A stretch of DNA of 43,735 nt, from assembly GCA_017529425.1 (NCBI GenBank), contig JAFXNQ010000024.1:1-43735 (forward strand), written 5' to 3'. The notes beneath the pieces were generated by a model. The model was not told where the DNA came from. It did no database searches and worked only from the letters and a program-made list of their open reading frames with translations. Below, one piece after another: positions 32,371 through 39,622 of this stretch; the first letter of the stretch is position 1, and the number at the start of each line of letters is the position of its first letter. The stretch is from Bacteroidales bacterium. GTDB lineage: Bacteria; Bacteroidota; Bacteroidia; Bacteroidales; UBA932. A program made the position numbers and the translations under genes.

Positions 32371-34479
32371 ATGAAAAAGTTGTTTACGATAATTATGGCG
32401 GCGGCAGTGTCGTTTGGTGCCGTTGCCGACGAGGGTATGTGGCTGCTGCCGCTGCTTGAAAAGATGAACATCAAAACAATGCAGCAGATGGGCTGCAAAT
32501 TATCTGCCGATGAGATTTACAGCATCAACCACACATCCCTTAAGGATGCGGTGGTGATATTTGGCGGGGGTTGCACTGGCGAAGTTGTTTCTAACCAAGG
32601 TCTGCTGCTCACCAATCACCATTGCGGCTACAGCTCCATCCAGAGCCTGAGCAGTGTGGAGCACGACTATCTGGCCAATGGTTACTGGGCATTGACGCTT
32701 GGGGATGAGTTGCCGGTGGAAGGGCTCACGGTGACCTTCCTGCAGAGTTTTACAGATGTCACCAGGCAGGTTGAAAAGGCAACGAAGGGGCTGGAGGGGG
32801 AAGAGTTTGATAAAGCCTTTTCTGATATTACCGCCCAGCTCACCGCACCCTTGACCAAGGCAGATAAATACGTGAGTGCCAGCGTGGTCTCTTTCTTTGG
32901 CGGCAACACATATTATCTTATTGGTTACAAGAAGTTTAAAGATATCCGTTTCGTGGGGGCGCCCCCATCCTCCATCGGTAAGTTCGGTGCCGACACCGAC
33001 AACTGGATGTGGCCCCGCCATACTTGCGATTTCTCTGTGTTCCGTATTTATGCCGATAAGGACGGCAACCCGGCCGATTACTCTGCCGACAACGTCCCCT
33101 ATACCCCCAGGAAGGCCTTGAACATATCTCTCAAAGGGGTGGAAGAGGGTGATTTTACCATGATTATGGGATACCCGGGCCGCACCAACCGCTTCATGAC
33201 CAGCAGTGAGGTGGCGCAGCAGAGAGATGTTTCTAACGCAATCGGCATCTATTGCCGCGGGGAACGGCAGAGAATCCTCCTGGAAGATATGCTGGCCGAC
33301 CCGGCAATCAAGATAAAGTATGCCAGCAAGTACAGCGGTTCTACCAATGCCTGGAAAAAGTGGCAGGGGATGAACGAGGCGTTTGCAAAACTTGACGTAG
33401 AGCAGCGCAGGGCTCAGGAAGAGAGGGATTTCACCAACTGGGTCAACGCCCGCTCCGGCCGTCAGAAAAAATATGGCGCAGCCCTGGGAGAGATAAACGG
33501 TGCGGTGGCGGAGCGCGCCCCGCTGCTCAGCGTTGCTACATATCTCCGCGAGACCCTGGGCAACATCGAGCTTATGGGCATTGCGGGCAAAGTGGCTTCT
33601 CTCGGCACTGAGACGGCAGAGGCTATGCCGCTGATAGAGCGTTTCTACAGAAATTATTCCGAACCTACCGACCGCAAGGTTACCGCAAGGATGATTGAAA
33701 TATATCGCGACAGTGTCCCGGTTGAATTCCACCCGGAGTTGTACAAGACAATTGACAGCGTTTTTGGTGGGGATGTACAGGCATATGTTGACGACCTGTT
33801 TGAAAAATCGGTATTCTCTTCCCGGGAAAAGCTGGACGCAGTTTTGGCCCGGGACAACGCGGCAGAGGTTCTTGCCGGTGACCCGGCTGCCAGGTTGTAT
33901 GATTCTGTCACCGGGATCTATATGGGGCTTGGCAGCGCCATGAAGCCCGTTTCCACCCAGTTACAAAAGGGACACAAAGACTATATTGCGGGCCAGTTGG
34001 AGATGAAAAAGAGGCAGGCGATGTATCCCGACGCCAATTTCACCATGCGCCTGACCTACGGCCAGGTGAAGGCTTATTCCCCCCAGGACGGTGTGCGTTA
34101 CGATTATTATACAACGCTGAAAGGCGTCATGGAAAAAGAGGATCCCGACAATTGGGAGTTTGTGGTTCCGGCTAAGCTTAAAGAACTCTACAAAGCGCGT
34201 GACTTTGGCCGTTATGCACGGGCGGATGGCAGCCTGCCGGCTTGTTTCATTATGACGGGCGACATCACCGGCGGCAACAGCGGCAGTCCGGTAATGGACG
34301 GCAGCGGCAACCTGGTGGGGCTGGCGTTTGACGGCAACTGGGAGTCTATGTCCGGCGACATCATTTTCGAGCCCGCCCTGCAGCGCTGTATCTGCGTGGA
34401 TATCCGCTATGTACTGTTCATCATTGATAAGTTTGGCGGCTGCAGCCGGCTTATTGATGAAATGAATATTATTTACTAA
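32371..34479 (+). CDS. S46 dipeptidyl peptidase, DPP7-type
   Basis: A 702-residue exported serine peptidase of family S46. The signal peptide is residues ~1-20 (GAVADEG). The catalytic triad is visible: His in LLLTNHHCGYSSIQ (near residue 85), Asp in HTCDFSVFR (near 222), and Ser in TGGNSGSPV (near 645). Family S46 removes dipeptides from peptide N-termini. The substrate-binding stretch reads GLAFDGNWES, with Gly where DPP11 enzymes have Arg (FDR). This favours hydrophobic P1 residues as in DPP7, not Asp/Glu as in DPP11. It probably acts in the periplasm to produce dipeptides as nutrients. Confidence 0.95.
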   Translation: MKKLFTIIMAAAVSFGAVADEGMWLLPLLEKMNIKTMQQMGCKLSADEIYSINHTSLKDAVVIFGGGCTGEVVSNQGLLLTNHHCGYSSIQSLSSVEHDYLANGYWALTLGDELPVEGLTVTFLQSFTDVTRQVEKATKGLEGEEFDKAFSDITAQLTAPLTKADKYVSASVVSFFGGNTYYLIGYKKFKDIRFVGAPPSSIGKFGADTDNWMWPRHTCDFSVFRIYADKDGNPADYSADNVPYTPRKALNISLKGVEEGDFTMIMGYPGRTNRFMTSSEVAQQRDVSNAIGIYCRGERQRILLEDMLADPAIKIKYASKYSGSTNAWKKWQGMNEAFAKLDVEQRRAQEERDFTNWVNARSGRQKKYGAALGEINGAVAERAPLLSVATYLRETLGNIELMGIAGKVASLGTETAEAMPLIERFYRNYSEPTDRKVTARMIEIYRDSVPVEFHPELYKTIDSVFGGDVQAYVDDLFEKSVFSSREKLDAVLARDNAAEVLAGDPAARLYDSVTGIYMGLGSAMKPVSTQLQKGHKDYIAGQLEMKKRQAMYPDANFTMRLTYGQVKAYSPQDGVRYDYYTTLKGVMEKEDPDNWEFVVPAKLKELYKARDFGRYARADGSLPACFIMTGDITGGNSGSPVMDGSGNLVGLAFDGNWESMSGDIIFEPALQRCICVDIRYVLFIIDKFGGCSRLIDEMNIIY

Positions 34480-34484
34480 TTTTG
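34454..34484 (+). promoter_or_regulatory. Promoter of the EF-G2 gene
   Basis: TTG (34454-34456), a 20-bp spacer and TAATTTTG (34477-34484) fit the Bacteroidota consensus. The -7 element begins with the stop codon of the S46 gene. Predicted leader of about 50 nt. Confidence 0.65.
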
Positions 34485-34539
34485 CGCACTTATACCGCGA
34501 AAACTCGAAGGGAATAAACAAAAAATCATATAAATCAAA

Positions 34540-36657
34540 ATGAAAAATTACTCCACAGACAAAATTCGCAACGTCGTACTCCTTGGTGGTACCCGCTGCG
34601 GTAAAACCACACTTGCCGAGACCATCATGTTCGAAGGCAAAGTCATTGACCGTCGCGGGACAGTTGAGGGCAAGAACACAGTATCCGACAACACCGAGGT
34701 AGAGCAGCTGTTCCAGCGCTCCATCTATTCCACTCCGTTCTATGCAGAGTTTGCAGACCACAAGCTCAACTTTATCGATGCTGCCGGTGCCGACGATTTC
34801 ATCGAGGGTGCAATCCTTGGCCTGAACGTGTGCGATTCCGCAATCATGGTTGTGAACGCAGGTGCAGGCGTTGAGGTTGGTACCGAGATACACGGCCGCT
34901 ACGTAGAGCAGTACAAGAAACCGATGCTCATCGCTGTGAACCAGATCGAAACAGAGAAGGCAAACTGGGAGAACACCCTGGACAGCCTGCATCAGGCATT
35001 CGGTTCCAAGGCTGTTCCCGTACAGTTCCCCGTTAACCCCGGTATGGAGTTCAATGCAGTGGTGGACGCTCTCAAGATGAAGATGTACAAGTTTTCCGGT
35101 GAAGACGGCAAGACAGAAGAGTGTGACATCCCCGCTGACCTGACCGATCGCGCAGAGGAGATGCATTCCGCTATCGTAGAGATGGCTGCAGAGAGCGACG
35201 AAGCCCTGATGGAGAAATTCTTTGAAGCAGGCGAGCTCACAGAAGAAGAGCTTCACGCCGGCCTCAACGCAGGTTTTGTAAAGGGCGAGTTCTATCCCGT
35301 CTTCTGCATCTCCGGCAAGAAGGACATGGGTGTAAAACGCATGCTCGAATTCCTCACTGAAGTTGCTCCCGCCCCCAAGGAGGATGCAGCAGGCAGGACC
35401 TCCCTGTTCGTTTACAAGACCGCTCTGGAGCAGCACCTTGGCGACGTTACCTATTTCAAGGTAGTGTCGGGCAAGATTGCAGAAGGTCAGGATTTCGTGA
35501 ATATGGACAATGGCGGCAAAGAGCGCATCACCACTCTGTATGCAGTTGCCGGCAAGAAGAAAGAGAAAGTTACCGAGCTGGTGGCAGGCGATATGGGTTG
35601 TACCGTTAAGCTTAAAGCAGTCAAGACCAACCAGACCCTTAATACTCCCGGTTACGACACCGCGTTCCCTCCCATCGAGTTCCCGCCGGCAAAATACCGT
35701 GCAGCTATCAAGGCTCTGGACGAGAAGGACGACGAGAAGCTGGGCGAGGCCCTCAACCGTGCCGCTGCAGAGGATCCTACAATGCGCGTAGAATACAGCA
35801 AGGAGCTCCGCCAGACCATTATCAACGGTATGGGCGAGCAGCACATCAATATCCTCAAATGGCACCTGAACAACGACTATAAGATTGACGTCGAGTTCTT
35901 CGCTCCCAAGATTCCGTACCGCGAGACCATCACCAAGGTCGCTACTGCAGAGTACACACATAAGAAACAGTCCGGCGGTACAGGCCAGTACGGCCGCGTC
36001 GTAATGCTCATCGAACCCATCGTGGAGGGTGTTGAGCCTACCGGCCGCTTCAAAATTGACGGTAAGGACACCCAGCTCACCATCAAGGGCAAGGAAGAGG
36101 CTACTCTGGATTGGGGCGGCAAGTTTGAATTTGTAAACTGCGTTGTGGGTGGTGCCATCGACGCCGGCTTCATGCCCGCTATTAAGAAGGGTATCATGCA
36201 AAAGATGGAGGAGGGCCCTCTGACAGGTTCTTACGCCCGCGACATCCGCGTTTACATCTACGACGGTAAGATGCACCCGGTAGATTCCAAGGAAATCGCC
36301 TTCATCATCGCCGGCCGCAACGCCTTCAAGGATGCCTTCAAGAAGGCTGGTCCCAAGCTTCTGGAGCCCATCTACATGGTTGAGATCATGGTTCCCGGCG
36401 ACTGCACCGGTGACGTAATGAGCGATATCCAGAACCGCCGTGGTATTATCGAGGGTATGGGTGCCGAGAAGGGCTTCCAGGTACTCCGCGCACGCGTGCC
36501 TCTGGCAGAACTCTACCGCTATTCCACAACCTTGAGCTCTATAACTTCCGGCCGTGGAACCTTCACAATGACCTTTATCGAGTACCAGCAGGTACCTATG
36601 GATGTTCAGGAGAAGCTCCTCAAGGAATACGAGGAGTCCCAGAAGGAAGAGGAATAA
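34540..36657 (+). CDS. Elongation factor G paralog with degraded GTPase motifs (EF-G2 type)
   Basis: A 705-residue protein with the complete five-domain EF-G layout. The nucleotide-binding domain has a recognisable P-loop (GGTRCGKTT). But switch I RGIT is replaced (QRSIYST), DTPGH reads DAAGA so the catalytic His is Ala, and NKxD reads NQIE. Domains II-V are well preserved (GGTGQYGRV; MVPGDCTGDVMSDIQNRRG; TSGRGTFTMTF). The canonical fusA normally sits in the str operon, elsewhere. B. thetaiotaomicron has such a paralog (EF-G2) that lacks GTPase activity, supports translation under carbon limitation and is needed for gut colonisation. This is the likely counterpart. A promoter lies directly upstream. 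Confidence 0.93.
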   Translation: MKNYSTDKIRNVVLLGGTRCGKTTLAETIMFEGKVIDRRGTVEGKNTVSDNTEVEQLFQRSIYSTPFYAEFADHKLNFIDAAGADDFIEGAILGLNVCDSAIMVVNAGAGVEVGTEIHGRYVEQYKKPMLIAVNQIETEKANWENTLDSLHQAFGSKAVPVQFPVNPGMEFNAVVDALKMKMYKFSGEDGKTEECDIPADLTDRAEEMHSAIVEMAAESDEALMEKFFEAGELTEEELHAGLNAGFVKGEFYPVFCISGKKDMGVKRMLEFLTEVAPAPKEDAAGRTSLFVYKTALEQHLGDVTYFKVVSGKIAEGQDFVNMDNGGKERITTLYAVAGKKKEKVTELVAGDMGCTVKLKAVKTNQTLNTPGYDTAFPPIEFPPAKYRAAIKALDEKDDEKLGEALNRAAAEDPTMRVEYSKELRQTIINGMGEQHINILKWHLNNDYKIDVEFFAPKIPYRETITKVATAEYTHKKQSGGTGQYGRVVMLIEPIVEGVEPTGRFKIDGKDTQLTIKGKEEATLDWGGKFEFVNCVVGGAIDAGFMPAIKKGIMQKMEEGPLTGSYARDIRVYIYDGKMHPVDSKEIAFIIAGRNAFKDAFKKAGPKLLEPIYMVEIMVPGDCTGDVMSDIQNRRGIIEGMGAEKGFQVLRARVPLAELYRYSTTLSSITSGRGTFTMTFIEYQQVPMDVQEKLLKEYEESQKEEE

Positions 36658-36682
36658 TACTTCTTTTGACTTTAGTACAGCT

Positions 36683-37333
36683 TTGATACAAGCTACAGGC
36701 ATAGAAAAATCGTTCGGTACCCTTAAGGTTCTTAAGGGTATCGATTTTTCTGCCTCAGACCGCGAAGTGGTGAGCATCGTGGGTGCCAGCGGAGCCGGCA
36801 AATCCACGCTGCTCTCTATTCTCGGTTCTCTTTCACGTCCCGATGCCGGTCAGGTCTTGATTGGCGGCACGGACATTTTCTCTTTGGGAGAGAAGCAGCT
36901 GGCGGCATTCAGAAACCGCCAGATAGGCTTTGTATTCCAGTTCCATCATCTCCTGCCGGAGTTTACCGCTATGGAGAACGTGCTGCTTCCTGCAATGATA
37001 GGTGGCAAGTGCGACGCGGCGGTAAAAGAGCGGGCCCGTACACTCTTTGAAGACCTCGGAGTGTCTGCCCGCATGACTCATAAGCCCGCTGAGATGAGTG
37101 GAGGCGAGCAGCAGCGTGTGGCTGTTGCCCGCGCCCTTATTAATTCCCCGGCTGTGCTGCTGGCCGACGAACCCAGTGGCAATCTGGACAGCGTTACCCG
37201 CGCAGAATTGCATAAGATGTTCTTCACCCTGCGCGACAAATACGGCATCACCATAGTGATAGTGACCCACGACAAGGAGCTGGCCGCGATGAGTGACCGG
37301 ACTCTGGAGATGCGGGACGGCCTTTTTATATAG
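36683..37333 (+). CDS. LolD-like ABC transporter ATP-binding protein
   Basis: A 216-residue ABC ATPase of the MacB/LolD/FtsE group. It has Walker A GASGAGKST (residues ~37-45), a Q-loop in FVFQFHHLLPEFTAMEN, signature MSGGEQQRVAVARAL (~136-150), Walker B VLLADEPSGNLDS and an H-loop in VTHDKEL. It probably powers lipoprotein release from the inner membrane, but the partner permease is not adjacent, so the assignment is by type only. I take the TTG at 36683 (product MIQATGIEKSFG) as start, because the upstream ATG at 36602 lies inside the EF-G2 gene and the extra residues look non-coding. Confidence 0.88.
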   Translation: MIQATGIEKSFGTLKVLKGIDFSASDREVVSIVGASGAGKSTLLSILGSLSRPDAGQVLIGGTDIFSLGEKQLAAFRNRQIGFVFQFHHLLPEFTAMENVLLPAMIGGKCDAAVKERARTLFEDLGVSARMTHKPAEMSGGEQQRVAVARALINSPAVLLADEPSGNLDSVTRAELHKMFFTLRDKYGITIVIVTHDKELAAMSDRTLEMRDGLFI

Positions 37334-38031
37334 TGTTCGCATTTAAACGCTTTGCTGTAAAGGACGACCGCTGCGCAATGAAGGTAGGGGTCGACTCGGT
37401 TTTGTTCGGTTCCTGGATGGATGTTAACGGGGCAAGGCGGCTGCTGGACGCCGGTTGCGGCAGCGGCCTGTTGGCTTTGATGGCGGCGCAGAGGCTTTCT
37501 GAGGCAGGAGCTTCTGGTTTTTATATCGATGCGATAGATATCGAATCGGGTGCGGTTGCAGACTCGGCCGATAACTTTGTGGCATCTCCGTGGGTGGCGC
37601 ATTTGTCTGCCCGGCAGGTTTCGCTCCAGGACTTTGCAGATGAGGCTGATCCAGCCAGTTACGATTTAATCTTCTGCAATCCCCCTTATTACGACGACAG
37701 TCCAACTTCTGGCAGCGTCTCGCGTGATACTGCCCGCAGTACAGATACTCTCAGTCGCAGAGATCTGTTGTTTGCCGCCTCAAAACTACTCACAGACCGG
37801 GGCCGGCTGTCGCTTATACTTCCGTTTGACCAGGGGAAAAAGATGATTCTTGAGGCAACCCTTTTTGGCTGGTTCATGACGCGCCAGTGTTTTATCAAAA
37901 CCAAATCCACCAATCTGCCGAAGCGTCTGATGCTGGAATTCTCCCCATCGCCCGGGACACGTATGGAGACAGAAACGCTCGTCCTCGGGAACGAGCGTTA
38001 TCGTGAGCTTACTTCTGGGTTTTATCTTTAA
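37333..38031 (+). CDS. tRNA1(Val) adenine-37 N6-methyltransferase-like protein
   Basis: A 232-residue SAM-dependent methyltransferase of the TrmN6/YfiC type. It has the SAM-binding motif LLDAGCGSGLLALMAA (residues ~36-51), acidic motif DAIDIES, and the N6-adenine signature NPPYY (~116-120) within LIFCNPPYYDDS. The opening FAFKRFAVKDDRCAMKVGVDSVLFGSW is typical of the family. The start is a GTG that overlaps the TAG stop of the ABC gene (TAGTG), so translation is probably coupled. The end overlaps the convergent gene at 38009 by 23 bp. Confidence 0.9.
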   Translation: MFAFKRFAVKDDRCAMKVGVDSVLFGSWMDVNGARRLLDAGCGSGLLALMAAQRLSEAGASGFYIDAIDIESGAVADSADNFVASPWVAHLSARQVSLQDFADEADPASYDLIFCNPPYYDDSPTSGSVSRDTARSTDTLSRRDLLFAASKLLTDRGRLSLILPFDQGKKMILEATLFGWFMTRQCFIKTKSTNLPKRLMLEFSPSPGTRMETETLVLGNERYRELTSGFYL

Positions 38032-38566
38032 CCTCTTTTGAGTCCTTTGGTCCTTTTGGCCCCTTAGGTCCTTTGGGTCCTTTTGGCCCTTGGGGGTCAT
38101 TGGGAACAGGCCCATTATGTCCGTTGCCAGCTTTGAATCTACTGAAGAGATGCTGGCGGAAACCTTCTTCTGCAGCGAACAGGGCAGCGACTTTCTTCAT
38201 GGGCAGGACCTTTTTAAATTTCTCTGTGTATTCTGCCATCAATGCTGTCTCCTGCTGGCGAGCAGCCACCAGGCTGGCAATAGCCGCGGAGGCCTCGTCG
38301 TCGCTCAATTCTTTGTTCTTACGAATCTTGTCAAGTGCTGTCATCGCTGCACGGTGAGCCTCATCGGCGGCTTTGCTGTATTCGTTGTACACGGGCCAGA
38401 AAACCTGTGCCTCTTCTACGGTGAGGTCCATCTCATTAGTGAGGAATGCAACTTTTTCTGCCTGGAATTTTTCCTGCATTTTCTCATGCTTGGGGCACTC
38501 TTTCTCCTGGGCAAATGCTCCCAGGCTTATTGCTGCCAAAAGGCAGATTGTCATAAGTTTTTTCAT
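38009..38566 (-). CDS. Spy/CpxP-like periplasmic protein with a collagen-like tail
   Basis: A 185-residue exported protein with a signal peptide (residues 1-19, GAFAQ). A helical Spy/CpxP-like region (~25-140) contains LTVEEAQVFWPVYNEYSKAADE, seen in Bacteroidota proteins encoded beside sigma factors. The last ~35 residues hold five GPK triplets in a row, a collagen-like tail ending KEVKDKTQK. In E. coli, Spy and CpxP are envelope chaperones or stress sensors. The gene is third in a set with an ECF sigma factor and a probable anti-sigma factor, so it may be part of, or a target of, that stress circuit; this is inference. Confidence 0.85.
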   Translation of the reverse strand: MKKLMTICLLAAISLGAFAQEKECPKHEKMQEKFQAEKVAFLTNEMDLTVEEAQVFWPVYNEYSKAADEAHRAAMTALDKIRKNKELSDDEASAAIASLVAARQQETALMAEYTEKFKKVLPMKKVAALFAAEEGFRQHLFSRFKAGNGHNGPVPNDPQGPKGPKGPKGPKGPKDSKEVKDKTQK

Positions 38567-38585
38567 ATCGCTTGTTGATTATTAA

Positions 38586-39017
38586 TTATTCGGCTTCCGC
38601 CAGCTGCTCGTAGAGATAGGCTCCGAAGACGCCGTTGTAGGCCAGGTATTCTATGATTGCTTCTTGGGAGATGTCTTCTGCCTCCTCTTTTGAGGCATAC
38701 TCTGCTATGCTCTCTGCGCTGAGGTCGAGATATTCCGGAATGGCATTCAGAATCTCGTCATCTGCGTCTGCGGTAGCATCCGGCTGCAGGGGTGTCCAGA
38801 GCAGCAGGCTTGCGGCAACTATTGCGGCCAGGCAGGCAGCGGCTATGGCGGGCCACCACTTACCCGGTGTGAACCGGACGGTGCTGTGCTGCTGCTTGCC
38901 GCTGGTGGCTACACGCTGCATCACCCTCTCGCCAAGGGTATCGAAATAACCCTCGGGGACGGTCATCGGAGCTTTCCTGAGCTCTTCGTTCTGCAAGATG
39001 TCGTCTCTTTTTAACAT
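38586..39017 (-). CDS. Probable anti-sigma factor (small membrane protein)
   Basis: A 143-residue protein with a cytoplasmic N-terminal part (1-50), one membrane helix (~53-74, WWPAIAAACLAAIVAASLLLW) and an acidic periplasmic part (~75-143). The N-terminal pattern KAPMTVPEGYFDTLGERVMQRV is common in unnamed Bacteroidota proteins encoded directly after ECF sigma factors. It lacks a zinc-binding HxxxCxxC motif. Position 50 bp after the sigma gene and topology support an anti-sigma role. Function is inferred from context. Confidence 0.75.
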   Translation of the reverse strand: MLKRDDILQNEELRKAPMTVPEGYFDTLGERVMQRVATSGKQQHSTVRFTPGKWWPAIAAACLAAIVAASLLLWTPLQPDATADADDEILNAIPEYLDLSAESIAEYASKEEAEDISQEAIIEYLAYNGVFGAYLYEQLAEAE

Positions 39018-39067
39018 ACCGTTTTTAAAAATCTCCGTCTTATTAGACTCGCGTTATACAGAAAGGT

Positions 39068-39622
39068 TTAATAATCAATATCAATTCGTGTCTTGACGTA
39101 TTCCAGCACCTTGTTGTAGGCGTGGTGGTAGGAGGCCTTGAGGGCTCCGGTGGAAGTGCCCATCGCCTTTGAAATATCTTCGTAAGGGGTCTCGTTGTAA
39201 TACCGCTCGCAGAATACCACCCTCTGCTTTGGCGGCAGGGAGGCGATGGCCTGAAGCAGCAGCCGCTGCAGCCTGTCGCCGTCAAAGTTGCGGTCGGCCT
39301 TTAGCCGTGCCGCCATCGCCTCCGGCTCGGTGGACATAGTAGCCGTGGTATCAATCTTCTTGCGGTTCAGGAAGGTGATGACTTCGTTGGTGGCGATGCG
39401 GTAGAGCCAGGTATAGAGGCCGCTGTCACCGCGGAAGCGGTCCATTGCGCCCCATGCCTTCACAAAGGTCTCCTGCAGCAGGTCGTCGGCATCCTCGTGT
39501 ACAATCACGATTCGGCGTATATGCCAGTAGAGGCGTTCACCGTAGATTTTAACTACCTGGTTGAACGCCTCTTCCTTAGCTCCGGACCTGTACAGCCGGA
39601 TTATGTCAGAATCTTCGATCAA
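39068..39622 (-). CDS. ECF-type RNA polymerase sigma factor
   Basis: A 184-residue sigma-70-family factor with two domains. Region 2 (~25-95) includes DADDLLQETFVKAWGAMDRFRGDSGLYTWLYRIATNEVI. Region 4 (~120-175) includes LPPKQRVVFCERYYNETPYEDISKAMGTSTGALKASYHHA. It redirects RNA polymerase to stress promoters. The start is a TTG (product MIEDSDIIRLYRSG) immediately after the TAA of transketolase, with no gap, so it depends on tkt transcription and possibly on coupled translation. A probable anti-sigma gene and a Spy-like gene follow. What it responds to is unknown. Confidence 0.93.
   Translation of the reverse strand: MIEDSDIIRLYRSGAKEEAFNQVVKIYGERLYWHIRRIVIVHEDADDLLQETFVKAWGAMDRFRGDSGLYTWLYRIATNEVITFLNRKKIDTTATMSTEPEAMAARLKADRNFDGDRLQRLLLQAIASLPPKQRVVFCERYYNETPYEDISKAMGTSTGALKASYHHAYNKVLEYVKTRIDIDY

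Noticed and set aside
32500-33732. 410-codon frame antisense to the S46 peptidase
   Set aside because: The peptidase frame carries all catalytic motifs. The antisense product has none.
33961-36807. Very long open frame (948 codons) antisense to EF-G2
   Set aside because: It mirrors the codon bias of a highly expressed gene. The product has no domain and is unusually rich in His, Cys and Leu.
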